This document shows, in pieces, positions 23,014-34,879 of a stretch of DNA of 64,000 nucleotides; within the stretch, counting starts at the first letter, position 1; each line of letters begins with the position of its first letter. A program made the translations under genes and the position numbers. Where the stretch lies: positions 6,088,382 to 6,152,381 of the forward strand of contig OZ025869.1 in NCBI GenBank assembly GCA_964019415.1. Direction: 5' to 3'. Source of the DNA: Ianthella basta (lineage: Eukaryota > Porifera > Demospongiae > Verongiida > Ianthellidae). The notes beneath the pieces were generated by a model, which saw only the letters and a program-made list of their open reading frames with translations, searched no databases and was not told where the DNA came from.

Positions 23014-23639
23014 CGATTCTGTGCCAGTTCCTGTATCAAGTGCTGATTATCTAGTCGATTTTGTCCAGGGTATGAACACCACTATGATTGTTTACTCAAT
23101 GGGTGGCTTCTAGGTTCAATTAAGTTTGAAGGTGTAGGTCTTCATCCTACATACACAGTTTGGTAGGGGTGCTTTCACTGGATGACTTGTTGTTTTGCAG
23201 ACTTGAAACTCTTGCAACTCCTACAGTCTATGGCATCGTGATGTATCTTTCAATCCATCAGCAATACTGCATCCCCAAACTATCTGAACTATTGAACATA
23301 CACGGAGAAATTGCTAGCAAGTAGTTTGAGTTCAGAATGTCCCAGTACCCCACAAGCCTTTTGACTCAAAATACTTGTTGCCGGTGTTGTGCTGATTAAG
23401 GTAGTCGTAATGCACCAAGAAACTCCCTCTGATTCTGGTAAATACTACTTCTGCAAGAAACCTTTCCTAAAATGACTTTTGTAATTGGTTTCAATTCAAC
23501 AAAAGGGCGTGTTTGGTTGTACACACGTGTCAGGAGCCATATGAGCATGCATGTTTCGGTGTGGTATATAGCTAGCTAGTGATCCAGTTACATGTTTGAA
23601 CGAAACATTACCTGCTATGTATGTGTTTGACATCCTTTC
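23014..23639. other. No gene seen
   Basis: AT-rich. A decayed copy of the TTCGAGTT...AAATACTTG hairpin sequence may lie at 23350-23385. GGTCTTCATTCTACATACA occurs at 22414 and again, slightly changed, at 23133. Confidence 0.35.
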
Positions 23640-24560
23640 TCGTTGAGTGAGCATGTTTGCTGCCTATCATGCCTCAGTTTGTGTGCATGGCTGCCATGCA
23701 TGCTGGAAGAGCGAAGACAGAAGTTTACACCAGTTAGTTTGAGCTTTGTGTGCATGCGCATAGTTTACTAACTGTAGCAAGCAGCAACTATTGGCTACGC
23801 TTTCTTAGGAGTTCCATATCATTCTGCAAGCCAACGCTAATCTTAGTGAGAGGTACCCTCCGAAAGCTGATATGGGCAAAAGTCTGTATATGGCCCTGTT
23901 AAACTAGCCTATGAATGTTATAATGATATTCGCAACAGTGACAAACATATTGATAAGCCAAATGGTCTTTTAACACTGTTGTAATTGAATAACATGGCTC
24001 CTTACAAAAAGTACGTGAACTGTGTGTGACCATCACACCACTTAGTGCTCACACCAAGGGTGTGATCAATCATACCATTACTTTAGTGTGAGATTCACAC
24101 AGACACCAGTATCCACACTGTTGCTCATGTCATTGATGATATAGATTACAAGACTTTGAAGCAATTAATACTCAAAGATGAGAGCTTACTTGGAATCCTA
24201 CAAGGTATCTAAGTACATATGTAGCTACCCAGAACACAGCTTAGCTGGATTGCATGTTGTGCATACTGGGAGGACTCCTCAAACTAAGTAAGTAATTTGT
24301 GCAGTTTAATTATACAATAGGCACTTTGTGTCCCCCACAAACAATCCCACCAGGTGGTATGCTATGTACTAGATATACCAAACCTGAAAGCAGTGTACCA
24401 TATCTGTAGTGAAATGTACCATGAAGTGCCTATATAGTCTCTTACAAGCTATCCACATAATGCCACCTATACATGGATAGTGCTACTGCACACTCTGCTT
24501 TTAACACTCGAAACTAATTCAGTTGGTGACAAATGACAATGGTTAGTGGTTGTTTTGACA
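23640..24560. repeat. Segmental repeat SD-B, copy 1 (direct)
   Basis: Contains CTTTCTTAGGAGTTCCATAT, AGTCTGTATATGGCCCTGTT, CACACCAAGGGTGTGATCAA and TGGGAGGACTCCTCAAACTA. The same order occurs at 34880-35600 (direct) and in reverse at 44160-45060 and 49290-50180. No ORF is conserved between copies, so this is duplicated non-coding DNA or an unidentified mobile element. Confidence 0.8.
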
Positions 24561-25150
24561 TATCAGACAGCACTGTAGTGCTGTCTATATAGGGATGGTG
24601 GTGGTTGTTTGTATGCTTTAATATAAACAAAAAGTCGCACCACTCCTGAATAGGACCGAAAACTGACAAACAAAGCTTTCCATGAGGAAGCGGGGACTGA
24701 GCAACGCATATAGCCTATCTTACTTGCCAGCAAAGGTGCACCTACATGTAGAGAGCGCCCTCAACATTTTCCAAGTTTTTTCTTCTTCTTATCAGACAGC
24801 ATGGTAGTGCTGTCTATGTAGGGATGGCAATGGTTGTTTGCATGCTGTAATACAAACGAAAAGTTGCACCCTCAACAGGACCGAAAACAGACAAACGAAG
24901 CTTCCTATGAAGAAGCGGGACTGAAGGTTAACATTGCACACAGTTACCCTTACTTCCCAGAGAAAGTGCGCTTACATGTAGAGAGCACTGTCAACATTTC
25001 CCATGTTTCATATTCTTTTCTTCTTCCTCTTCGACAACCGTAGCGCATGAACCAAAGGGACCAGGAAAATACTTGTTGCACCATATTCTGGCACCATTTG
25101 TGGCTGGCTACATTCTCTTGTAGGGTGGAAGGCACGAGTTAGTGTAGTCT
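24561..25150. repeat. Tandem pair of a ~229-bp dispersed repeat
   Basis: ATCAGACAGCACTGTAGTGC begins one copy at 24562 and a second at 24791. Each starts with an imperfect palindrome (AGACAGCAC...GTGCTGTCT), continues through GGACCGAAAAC-GACAAAC and ends in CTTCTTCTT. The second copy runs on into GGCACCATTTGTGGCTGGC. Related pairs lie at 25733-26040 and 35602-36180. It resembles a SINE or MITE but I find no A/B boxes and no clear termini. Confidence 0.75.
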
Positions 25151-25325
25151 GATGTAGCCCAGACCCACTTCCAGCCATTTCATATTGTGCAAAGGGCAGG
25201 AAGTGGGTCTGGTAGATTTACCAGGTGTCGATGTTCAATACCCCCAGGAATCGGTGGGTGTGAAATGTTAATTACGCTTTGATATTCGCCGATGCTCCCT
25301 GTGGGTTAGTTTGGTGTAAACAAAG

Positions 25326-25615
25326 ATGGCCGAAGCAAGCGTTAGAGGTGGTAAACGAGAGAGCGTCGGAGGTGGTAAACGAGAGAGCGTTGGAGGTGGT
25401 AAACAAGTGCTGATCACCGAAGTTGCGAAGGAGCATGGCTACGAGAAGCTGAAGGAGGAGCAGTTGCTGGCGATTGACGAGTTCGTATAAGGAAAAATGT
25501 CTTCGTGTCACTGCCGATTAGCTTCGGTAAGTCTCTTATTTACGGCCTTTTGCCAGCCGTATACAGCCGCGTACGAGGGTACATGATGCCAACGTCGGTG
25601 GCTATAGTTGTATAG
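25326..25615 (+). pseudogene. RecQ-like helicase N-terminal fragment
   Basis: From ATG 25326 the frame reads three tandem RGGKRES-type repeats, then HGYEKLKEEQLLAIDEF, the usual start of RecQ-family helicases and of related helicases common in invertebrate genomes. A TAA follows (25488-25490). In another frame come VFVSLPISFGKSLIYGLLPA and VRGYMMPTSVAIVV, the Walker A region and the segment after it. The expected Walker A LPTGxGKS is changed to LPISFGKS, losing the TG pair. With the stop, frame change and missing remainder, it is a dead fragment. It may have come with a mobile element or be a 5' piece of a lost host gene. It lies between two copies of the ~229-bp repeat. Confidence 0.65.
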
Positions 25616-25732
25616 CCTCGTGCGCCAGCCCCTGTCATTGCACAATCGCTGCTTAGAATAGGGTCTGGTCAGACTTGACATGTTCTTGGGATCTCTACTG
25701 CAATTTGAGTAGACCAATCTAATTGCAGGTTG

Positions 25733-26040
25733 TTTGTATGCTTTAATGTAAACAAAAAGTCGCACCACTCCTGAATAGGACCGAAAACTGACAAACAAAG
25801 CTTTCCATGAGGAAGCAGGGACAAAGCAACGCATATAGTCTAACTTACTTGCCAGCAAAGGTGCACCTATATGTAGAGAGCGCCCTCAGCATTTTCCATG
25901 TTTTTTCTTCTTCTTATCAGACAGCACGGTAGTGCTGTCTATGTAGGAATGGCAATGGTTGTTTGCATGCTTTAATACAAACGAAAAGTCGCACTAATCC
26001 TTAACAGGACCGAAAACAGACAAACGAAGCGAAGCCAATC
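25733..26040. repeat. Second pair of the ~229-bp dispersed repeat (first copy partial)
   Basis: The sequence from TTGTTTGTATGCTTTAAT at 25729 matches the inside of the copy at 24562. A new copy starts with ATCAGACAGCAC at 25916 and ends near 26035. Confidence 0.75.
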
Positions 26041-26569
26041 AGATTGCAGGAAAGGTGTTTGCGGTTAACAAACTTCTTTGATCTTGGACACGGGAGCATG
26101 TTGTTCTTCAGAAAGAAGGTTTTCTACCTCTTCAGGGAGTAGTGTACTCCGGATTCTGGGTTTCGGCGCGCTGGAGTGAGTCCATAAAGAGCGACGAGAC
26201 GGAAATAGGTACTCTAGCCCAGTGACAGAGCTGCGCGTCGGCTTCGAGAGTTACAGTGTAGAGGAACGCGGCTCCAACGAGCTACAACTCCGACTATTCG
26301 CTCGTTGAGGACGCGTCCCAGTATATTGTGACCCTTTGGCAGACGAGCAGCTCTTTCACTTACGTGTACCGTCCAGGTTGACTCCTCCAACGGCCGCGCA
26401 CGACACCTGACAACTTTGTGTACTGGCGAAATCGACAGCAATATCACTGAACGCTTCTTCCCTACAACGCTGAGTAGTTCGGAGCGTTCACCGTGGCTGC
26501 TTCTGGTGCTGCTCGCCGTATAATCCAAAGCTCTAAAGTGGCTTTGATGACGTCACACATTCCGCAGAT
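26041..26569. other. CpG-richer unique segment before DUF1647-like copy 2
   Basis: This stretch is noticeably richer in CG dinucleotides than its surroundings. A 104-codon minus-strand frame (26214-26528) and short plus-strand frames exist but match nothing I know. It ends at CCGCAG, right where similarity to the 17038 paralogue begins. Candidate lost first exon, intron end or promoter of the following pseudogene. Confidence 0.3.
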
Positions 26570-27537
26570 TCCTGACAGTGTCAATGTTAAATGCTCAGAT
26601 TTGAAAGTGGGAAATCCAACACCCTGTCGAAACAAAGAGCACTGTTGCAGGGAAGCCAAAGCTAAGCACGTACCTGAGCTGTGTGGACAGGTCAATGCTA
26701 GTGCTATATATTGGAAATGAATCCCATGTACAAGGTTGTAAATGCCTTGACTTCATGGCTTGCAAGACGGTAGTCCTCATTGCTGCATCATCAAATCACT
26801 GGAATGAATCACTGCATGGTACTGGGTCTGTGCAGATATGAAGATCATCATGATATTGGACTGACTGAAGAACAAGTGGAACAGCTGCAATGATTACACA
26901 ATGTTGAAATTTGAAACTTAACACTTATCCACCTCATGTGGGAGACCTGATGGGATATGCTTGGAAACCATTGGCAATACAGAGGACACTGTTAGAGTAT
27001 GACATTGTATTTTGGATGGATGTAAGCTTGACGATAAAACATTCACTTATATGGACATTATCATTCCAGACTTACAAAAGTTTTCTGTCAGAGTGAAAAT
27101 CAATGGATAAAATGAAGGAGCATTCACCTGGGATAAAACCTTCTAATATGTTGGGATAATGTCACATTCAGATGCAAGGTAATGTTCAAATGTACCAAAA
27201 CTGCTCCTTTGTGCATGAGCGAGTAGTGTCACCTTTAGTTGACTGTACAATTCATGAAGAATGCATTGCCCCAAGTGGATCTTCACCTTTTGGCTGTAAT
27301 TTTGACAAGTACACGGACCAAGTCAAGCAGAATGATACCATTGAGGAAGTTGCCAACATTCGTTGCCATTGTTTTGATCAAAGTGCATTGACAGCGGTTT
27401 TATATATGGAGTTCCACTTTCCCAGTGATCATTATGTGGTGGACCCAGCAGGCTACAGCGAGACCATGGTAGTATGGAGGGATCCAACAAAATGTTTCAC
27501 TCTTTTCTCAATGCCGACAATGCCCAAGAGTAGTTAG
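26570..27537 (+). pseudogene. DUF1647-like glycosyltransferase-type pseudogene, copy 2
   Basis: Better preserved than copy 1. Frames show CSDLKVGNPTPCRNKEHCC, then ACKTVVLIAASSNHWNESL, GLTEEQVEQLQ, then YPPHVGDLMGYAWKPLAIQ and YDIVFWMDVS (open from 26911), and a 3' frame from 27172 with DCTIHEECIAPSGSSPFGC and CHCFDQSAL. FWMDVS corresponds to the WxDxS segment that probably provides the DxD-like metal site in this family. Pieces are separated by stops and frame changes, so no complete product is possible. It is uncertain whether some breaks are old introns. Downstream DNA to ~27720 still matches copy 1 (18031-18195), so the duplication covered more than the gene. Confidence 0.7.
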
Positions 27538-27540
27538 CCA

Positions 27541-27889
27541 AATGAGGCAGGTTGTACTATATGAGGGTACTCTTGACAATGGGTATAGTGACTGTCACTC
27601 TAACTGCATAAATGCATACCAGTATCTTTATATAGTTGTGTTCTCTAACATTGTCTTAAGCATTGTAAACAAGCAGATATTTTGTCCAGTGCTGCATCAG
27701 AGAATTATGACTGGCAGCACTGTGTCAAGGTGCACACAGCACTTGATGTGGGGAGCAGAGTCAATAGTGGAGACGACAAAGACCTGCTAAGGGGTAAAAG
27801 GGACAAGGGTAGAAGAAGGCAAATGGAGCGAGGAAGGAAAATGATAGGGATGAGTAATCTATAAAGAGCACATTGGAACCTATCTACTT
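27541..27889. other. 3' flank shared with DUF1647-like copy 1
   Basis: 27541-27720 matches 18031-18195, and 27795-27885 (GGGACAAGGG... AAAATGATAGGGATGAG) matches 16605-16690. The frames at 27542 and 27682 are not supported as genes. Confidence 0.5.
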
Positions 27890-30690
27890 CATCACGGATT
27901 GGAGAGAGGGTAGGGAGTTGTAGTGTGCATGGTGTATGTATGCCTGTAATCTCCAGTATTCTTTTAGTAAATCAATGAATGTAATTACGCATGCTCAGTT
28001 TTGGAGTGATCCTGTTGTGAGTAATCATTGTGTTGTTGAGTCTCATTCCTGTGTCGCTCGGGTTGATTGTCGTTGTTCATTGACGGTGGTTGTGGGAGGA
28101 CACCACATTATTGGCGACCCAAGGTATGATCCATGCTGTGTTCCTTACTAGTGTTCTTGTTTGTCGTGCTTCAGCTAGCCCCTGGAGCAGCAGAGACTTC
28201 GCTCGCAGATCGCGGAGCTTCAGAGAGCTTCAGTGTCACTCAACATTGTAGCGAGAGTCTGCGACTGATTATAGAGCAACAGAGAACTGCCGAGACAGAT
28301 TGCATAGCGATGGAGACTTCAGCCACGAACGAAGTGGCCCAAGAACTCAGGGCAGAGATGGCAGCGACCCTCGGGAGAATTGAGGAATTTGACGAGGACA
28401 AAGAAGAATGGTCCCAGTACTAGGAGCGGCTGGAATACTTCTTCCAGGCGAACGAGATTGAGGATGCAGACAAGAAACACGCAGTTTTCCTTTCACTGAT
28501 TGGAGCCAACACGTACAAACGGCTACAAAATTTGATTGCGCCAGCAAAGCCTGATACAAGGACATATGCACAACTTGTCAAGGCACTAGCTGATCACTTC
28601 AGCCCTACTCCAACAGAGAGTGTGCAGCAATTTAAGTTCCATAGTCAGGTTGCAACATTTCTTTCAGAGCTTTGGTGTCTCACAGAGTTCTGCAACTTTG
28701 GAGCAGCTCTAGAAGACATGCTCCCGGATTGCCTTGTCTGTGGTATCAATGATGCAGGCATTCAGCGACGGCGGAATCTGCACTTTCGTTCAAGAAGGCC
28801 TTCAAACTGGCACAGGGTTTGGAGTCAGCTGCACAGAATGTCAAGCAGTTGCAAAGAACGGGCTCCAGACAAGAGGTGCCAGGGGCAACAGGGACCACCC
28901 ACATGCAGGTAGTCCACAAGATGTCACATCCAGATCAAAGGAAGTCAGACAGTGGTGCTAACTGTTATCGCTGTGGCAAGTCAGGACACAGTGCTGCCAA
29001 GTGCAGGTTCAAGGATGTGATGTGTCACTACTGCGGCTAAACAGGGCAGATCAAAGCCGTATGCCACATGAAACAGAAGACAGCAGCTGGGAAGAAACCA
29101 CAATCCGTGCGTGTGGTTCAGCAAGAAGAGGAGGTAAATGAATACCCTCTGTTTCACATGGGATCAGCTGGCCATTCAAAGCCCTTGACGGTGACATTAG
29201 CAGTTGATGATTGTCCAGTACGGATAGATGTAGACATGGGAGCAGCCCTGTCCATTGTGTCTGAAGCAACATTCAAAGAGTTGTGGCTGGACAAGAGCCC
29301 ATCGAGCTCAAATATCAGATTGTGCTCTTGCTCAGGAGAAGCAATCTCCGTTGTTGCATGGAAGCATGGATGTTAACATCAATTACAAAGGTCAAGTAGC
29401 TCATCTTCCACTTGTGGTAGTGAAGGGGGAAGGCCCAAACCTCCTTGGGAGAAACTGGCTTCAGAAGATACGACTGGACTGGAGAGAAATCCATTACCTC
29501 CAGGACAGGTTGATGTCAGTTGTTGCCAAACATGAAGAATTGTTTCAAGCTGGCTTAGGTAAACTCCGTGGGCACAAGGTGAAGATCCAGGTGGACCCAA
29601 ATGCTAAGCCACGCTTCTGCAAGGCTCATGCCATTCCGTATGCCTTCAAAGCCAAGGTGGAAGACGAGTTGGAATGCCTCGTTAAGGAAGATACCCTAGA
29701 GCCTGTGAAATTCTCAGAGTGGGCGGCCCCAATTGTTCCAGTTCTGAAGAGTGACAAGTCCAGTATCTGAATCTGTGGGGACTTCCGTCTGACAGTGAAT
29801 CCAGTGTCCAAGCTAGACAGATACCCAATTCCCAAGGTTGAGGATCTTTTTGCAGCACTCGGAGGTGGGAAGTTGTTCTCAAAGAAACCATTGTCACTGA
29901 TAATGGATCGTGCTTTGTTAGTGAAGAATTTGAAGCATTTCTCAGGGACAATGGCATCATGCATATCACTTCCACACCCTATCATCCATCTTTGAATGGA
30001 TTGGCAGAGCGAGCAGTCCAGATCCTAGAAACTGGACTAAAGAAGGTAACATAAGGCGACCTCAATACCCGAATTGCCTGAGCCTTGTTTGCGTACCGAA
30101 TTGCTCCACATAGCACTACAGGAGTCTCTCTATCAGAGATTCTTTTGGATCGGAAACCTTGATCAAGACTGTATCTTTTGAAACCCAACACAGCAAAGCG
30201 TGTTGAAAACAAGCAATTGCAACAGAAGCAACACATGATGCGTCTGCTCGTCGACACAAGTTTGAAGCTGGTGACCTGGTGTACGTCCTGAATTTCAGGG
30301 CAGGGGAGAAGTGGATCCCAGATGAAATCATACAGTCGAATGGCCCAGTATCATTCAGCATTCAGTTGCAAAATGGGAAGATTGTATGCATGCATCAAGA
30401 TCACTTGTGACAGCGCACAGAGAGACAGCAAGCAAGAAGTGATTCAGAGACAGTGGCAGTAGATGATGACAGTGATATGCTCACAGAAATGCCGTCAGTT
30501 GAGACATCAGCAGAGACCTCATCAGAGATAGCTGATACAGAGGGAACATCCTCTAGCAATCAGCATGTTGAGAATCCTCAAACGAGGCTGCCACTTCCAC
30601 TTCTACTTCACTTATACGTCAGCGACGCCTCGTTACCCACAACGAGTGCGTAAAGAACCTAACAGGTTTCCTCAAAGTTGGTAATATTGT
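27890..30690 (+). mobile_element. Gypsy-type LTR retrotransposon, broken fossil
   Basis: Parts in order: a possible LTR end and primer-binding region before ATTGGCGACCC (~28110), a Gag-like region (28136-28930), a CCHC zinc knuckle (about 28960-29040), a protease-like segment with DMGAALSIVSEA, the start of reverse transcriptase with EWAAPIVPV and DRYPIPKVEDLF, then integrase core motifs (TPYHP-like, near 29880-30120) and a C-terminal tail ending about 30680. Most of the reverse transcriptase and RNase H are missing, so the copy is internally deleted. It carries roughly ten or more further breaks. I could not find a matching 3' LTR. It looks old and inactive. Confidence 0.82.
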
Positions 30691-32178
30691 ACTGTAGTGC
30701 CAAGATGTCAGTTACTGTGCTGAATGACTCGAGGTAAACACTGATGCTGTGGTTGTAAGATATTGCAGCTTCGATAACTTTGTAAGGAAATTGTTGATTG
30801 GGATGCTGCTGATGAAGCAACCATTGGTAAAAAGCTGCATGATTTCATGTACATCCACATGAGAAAAATGCTTAATGCAAACACCAAAAATGTGCAGATC
30901 AAAAGCCTTCTTTTACTCCGCACACATGTCATGTCTGTATGCAAGTATGATATCATAATAGTCGGGTGTAAAGGGTCCTTGGGTAGAGGACATGTATATA
31001 TGTACAAAACTATATTATGCTTATTGGGATATTGTGCTTGGTTTTGCTGACTTCTGTATGAATCTTAATGCACTGGAAGTAAGTATCAGATTCTACTACT
31101 GACAATTTGCTTTCCTTACTACTGAATGTTGCACTTCAGTGATGCAACACCATGCAACTTGCACAAATGCACATAAAGTAGCTAGCAATAGTGTAAGCAA
31201 TACAGTTAATTCTTACTGAAATGCGTAACTGTATCTCATGCATGGAGACTTCAATGGTGTATGCATATTTAATATTCAGGAACTTGATTTTGCTACAATT
31301 ATTGACTCCAACTAAACTAAAATGAAGTCCTGTGAAAATTTGCACACAAACCATATAGAAACAATAAAAATTCGCTGAGTTTCAGCAGCTCAAGCCAACG
31401 AGCAAGGCTGTGACAGTTCACCCTTCTTCGCTTTTTAGACTAGTTCCGAACAATAGAATGTCTTAACTATCCATGCAGGTATAGGTTTTTGGCAAATTTT
31501 AACTGTATGCGGTAATATCTCTTCTTTTTTAACCTAATTATCCCCTGTTTATACATGATATGGTAATTATATTCAAAGCACCACAGGAATTGCTGTATTG
31601 CATAATTACCTAAATGGCAACCATTAAGGTTATGCAATTGGCCCATGCACTTGTGTCAGTGCAAAGATAGCAATGTACCAACAAAATGAAGACATTATTC
31701 TCCTGTAAAGCACTGGTTCGTTTTGTGAAGTAGTAAAGGAGAGGCACCTGGACCACTATTGTGTGCCAATTCCAGTGATTATGCAGCACCAATCATGTGT
31801 TTGCCATCCATTTTAAACAGAATTTCAGATATTGCATTATAGTTAAGTAGCTGTTTCTTTTGAAGTAGATAACTTCACATGCTACTGCTCAGGATTTAAG
31901 TAATCCAATTCTGCTGTCACCAAAGCCATGCATTCCTGTCCATGAAGTACAGCTCTATTGCACACAAACAGACATGTGCACACCGTTGGATGCATATTGT
32001 CAGAGCTACCTATGCCGATCACTCCTGTCCCCAAACAAGCTAACATCACATTGGGCTCACCATGTACTGCCAAAGTCATCTTCCTGCACTTTACTTTCCT
32101 TCTCCAGGTCAATTCCTTGATGAGTGCACTGGTACTCAATCTCAGTTTACTTCTAAAATATATGCAGGCATGAATGAA
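30691..32178. other. No gene seen
   Basis: AT-rich, stop-dense on both strands. Frames such as 31882-32139 (-) and 32062-32427 (+) show no family signal. Confidence 0.4.
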
Positions 32179-32345
32179 GTGAGGGCTTCTCAGCTAGCTC
32201 AGGCATCAGAAAGGGGGTGGTTCTCTAATATCAGCTTCACAACAGGGTTGAAAACCTTGCCGACGTTTCGACCAGATGCTCTGATCTTTGCCCTGAAGAA
32301 GACCAGAGCATCTGGTCGAAACGTTGCAGGCAGAACCAAACTACC
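32179..32345. repeat. Hairpin element with GACCAGATGCTCTGGTC core, copy 1
   Basis: CTTGCCGACGTTTCGACCAG on the left is the near complement of CTGGTCGAAACGTTGCAGG on the right, around CTTTGCCCTGAAG. Larger palindromic relatives lie at 43545-43797 and 48655-48902. The right strand carries CTGAAGA, a 7-bp stem (GACCAGA/TCTGGTC) and GAAAC, reminiscent of a hammerhead core (see findings). Confidence 0.75.
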
Positions 32346-32911
32346 AATGTCTGTGCACTGCATATCAATTATAAAGGTATTAATTATAGTGAATATAGTG
32401 AGTGGTGAAAGAATTACTAAAACTTAAAAGAATTGCTAAAATGTTCTAAACAGGCAGAACATTTATACACAAGACCCAAACAATTCACTAAATTTGGCAC
32501 CCACCAAACTCCTGGTTTGCTCAAAACATTAAATTACTTGCAGCTAAAATTTAGGTATACTATATACTAAGTCTACACCCAGCAGTTTTTGCATGTACCT
32601 TCAACTCATGTTGACTGTGTACTCGATTGAAGGCACACTTCATGTGCAGAATGCCATCACGAAAGTGTCCAAGGGATTTATCAGTACTAGCATGGCACCA
32701 GAGGAATCTATAACTTGCAACTATGCAACAGAATTATAATAGCAGTATATTAATTAATACATCAACATAGCCACATGCAGTGCATTTATTCTTGCAAGCA
32801 CAATGACATTAGCCCTTATTAACCAATAATTATACCTTCTTATTTCCGAACGTTTGCTCTGTTCTGCTCTGTTCGGCTACAGAGGCAGAATTTGATATAT
32901 TTCACACACGC

Positions 32912-33083
<172 letters not shown>

Positions 33084-33370
33084 TAGGGGAGGGTGTCTTC
33101 ATTGATCATGGTCTTGTTGTGTGTGGTCTGCACTAATTGGTGGTTAGAGTGCACTATAGCAATCACAACTGACCACATTTGCATGTGCTTGGTTGTGTGT
33201 GGGATGTCATGAGGTGCATGGCCACACTTGTGGGTTATGGCTAGGGCAGGGTGTGCTGCAGTAAACAAACTAATGAACAGTTCCATTATACATGTTCTTG
33301 TGTCATACATGTGCATGGCAAGTATGGCACATGAGTTAGTTGCAGTACAAGGACACCACCACGTAAACTT

Positions 33371-33445
33371 GTAGCCTTGAAGCCACAGTGAGCCTGTAGC
33401 CTTGAAGCCACTGTGAGCCAGTAACCTTGAAGCCACTGTGGGCCT
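33371..33445. repeat. 25-bp minisatellite, three copies
   Basis: GTAGCCTTGAAGCCACWGTG starts at 33371, 33396 and 33421 with minor changes. Confidence 0.9.
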
Positions 33446-33599
33446 GTAACTTTGAGGTATGACAAGTCTAAATGGACAGGTAAGCCTATATGTATCACAT
33501 TACATGCAACTAGAGTTCTAGAATGTGAAGTGCGACAACCATGTGTTTATGTGCCTTTTGTGCTACCTACTCATGTAAGACTAGTCATGGAGCTACTGA

Positions 33600-34124
33600 C
33601 ACGCATACATACAAAGGCAGAGGCACTCCATTTGATCATTGACACTTTCATGACTGTACACAGGCAGTACTATAATCTACTACACATTACATCGCGTGCT
33701 GGAACAACATGTCAACTGTACCAGCAACAAAAGAAGGGACTGAAAGTAGGTCTTCATCCTTACCAATGGAAATGTCACATGGTGTTCATATGGAAAATGC
33801 CATACAACCTCACCATAATTGGAGAATATCCCAAAGGTGTGCATATTTGGAGCAGCTATTACATGGGCACTATATTGGAATTCAACCGCAGAGGTGTATT
33901 ACTGTGTGCCAGGTAACCACACATTCACAGATGGTGTACTCCAGATCCGGAAGAGTTGGCTAGGAATAATGAAGTTGGCTAAATATCACGAGTTCATGGT
34001 GATGATGAACTCAACAGTCACTACATGCACAGGTAACATTGATGTGAAAAGTCAAGATGAAGACTTGAAAGAGTGTGCTCTAAGGCAAACTGCATGCACT
34101 AACAGTGTGTGCCTTCTAGCATAG
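33600..34124 (+). pseudogene. Fucosyltransferase-like (GT10) pseudogene fragment
   Basis: Frames contain CWNNMSTVPA (matching GKCWNNMPAGPA of the 8273-9146 copy) and, further on, EVYYCVPGNHTFTDG followed by a C-terminal stretch with Cys-rich spacing (NIDV...ECALRQTACTNSVCLLA). The end corresponds to NFDVERS...CAECVSW of the 59101-59418 copy, so the C-terminus is complete. The DYVTEK-type donor-binding region is scrambled across frames. Downstream DNA to about 34430 matches 40265-40570, showing that a larger block was duplicated. No function is likely. Confidence 0.55.
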
Positions 34125-34879
34125 TGTATGAAAGTGAATACAACTTTAGATAGTATGCAGAAACAGAAAAGGTGCAGATATGACAAATGAAAGGGTTCCA
34201 TACACACACAACTCCTGCAAAACTGGTGTGGTCAACACCATAAGCTATAAACAATCAGCAGTACAAGGATCTTATTCTTTTGGCAGCAGATGCAATTATC
34301 ACCAGTTGCAAAGGGAATGGGATAGGCTCCTTCCATATCCATTCTATCCGCTCTACAAGCTGTCGCATAGGAGTCTGTCATTCAAACTGAATAATTTAAC
34401 AGTACAGCGGAACCTCTCAAAGACCTTCAGACCAGCTATAACTGACCTTTATTGGGAGGCTAATTGCTCACAGGTCATAGCCACGATAACTTTTTCTAAC
34501 CCGCTCCCAATCATGTTGAATACAATGAGAACCACCTGCCCTGCCACCCTGACTCCCACCTCACAATCTGTAACCCTCCACTACTCCAACCAGCACCTGC
34601 ATTGTTTCACTCTTTGCACTTCTTGTTTGCCAATAGACAGGATGATGTCAAGCACACACCCAGCACAATGAGGGAAGGACCTTCAGCATTGTACACATGT
34701 CAACGTAGCGACCCCACACCATCAATATCCATTCCAACCACTGGAGCTAGACTCTCACTTATACGACAATTTACAAGTTAGAGTAGTTGTAATAGCCTAT
34801 TATCTCTGTGTGTGTGCATGCGCGTGTGCGTGTGTGTTGTACACACACACACACACACACTGACTCACGCGGCATGTGC

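Noticed and set aside
27542-27790. Frame after DUF1647-like copy 2 as a membrane protein
   Set aside because: The matching DNA in copy 1 does not keep the frame.
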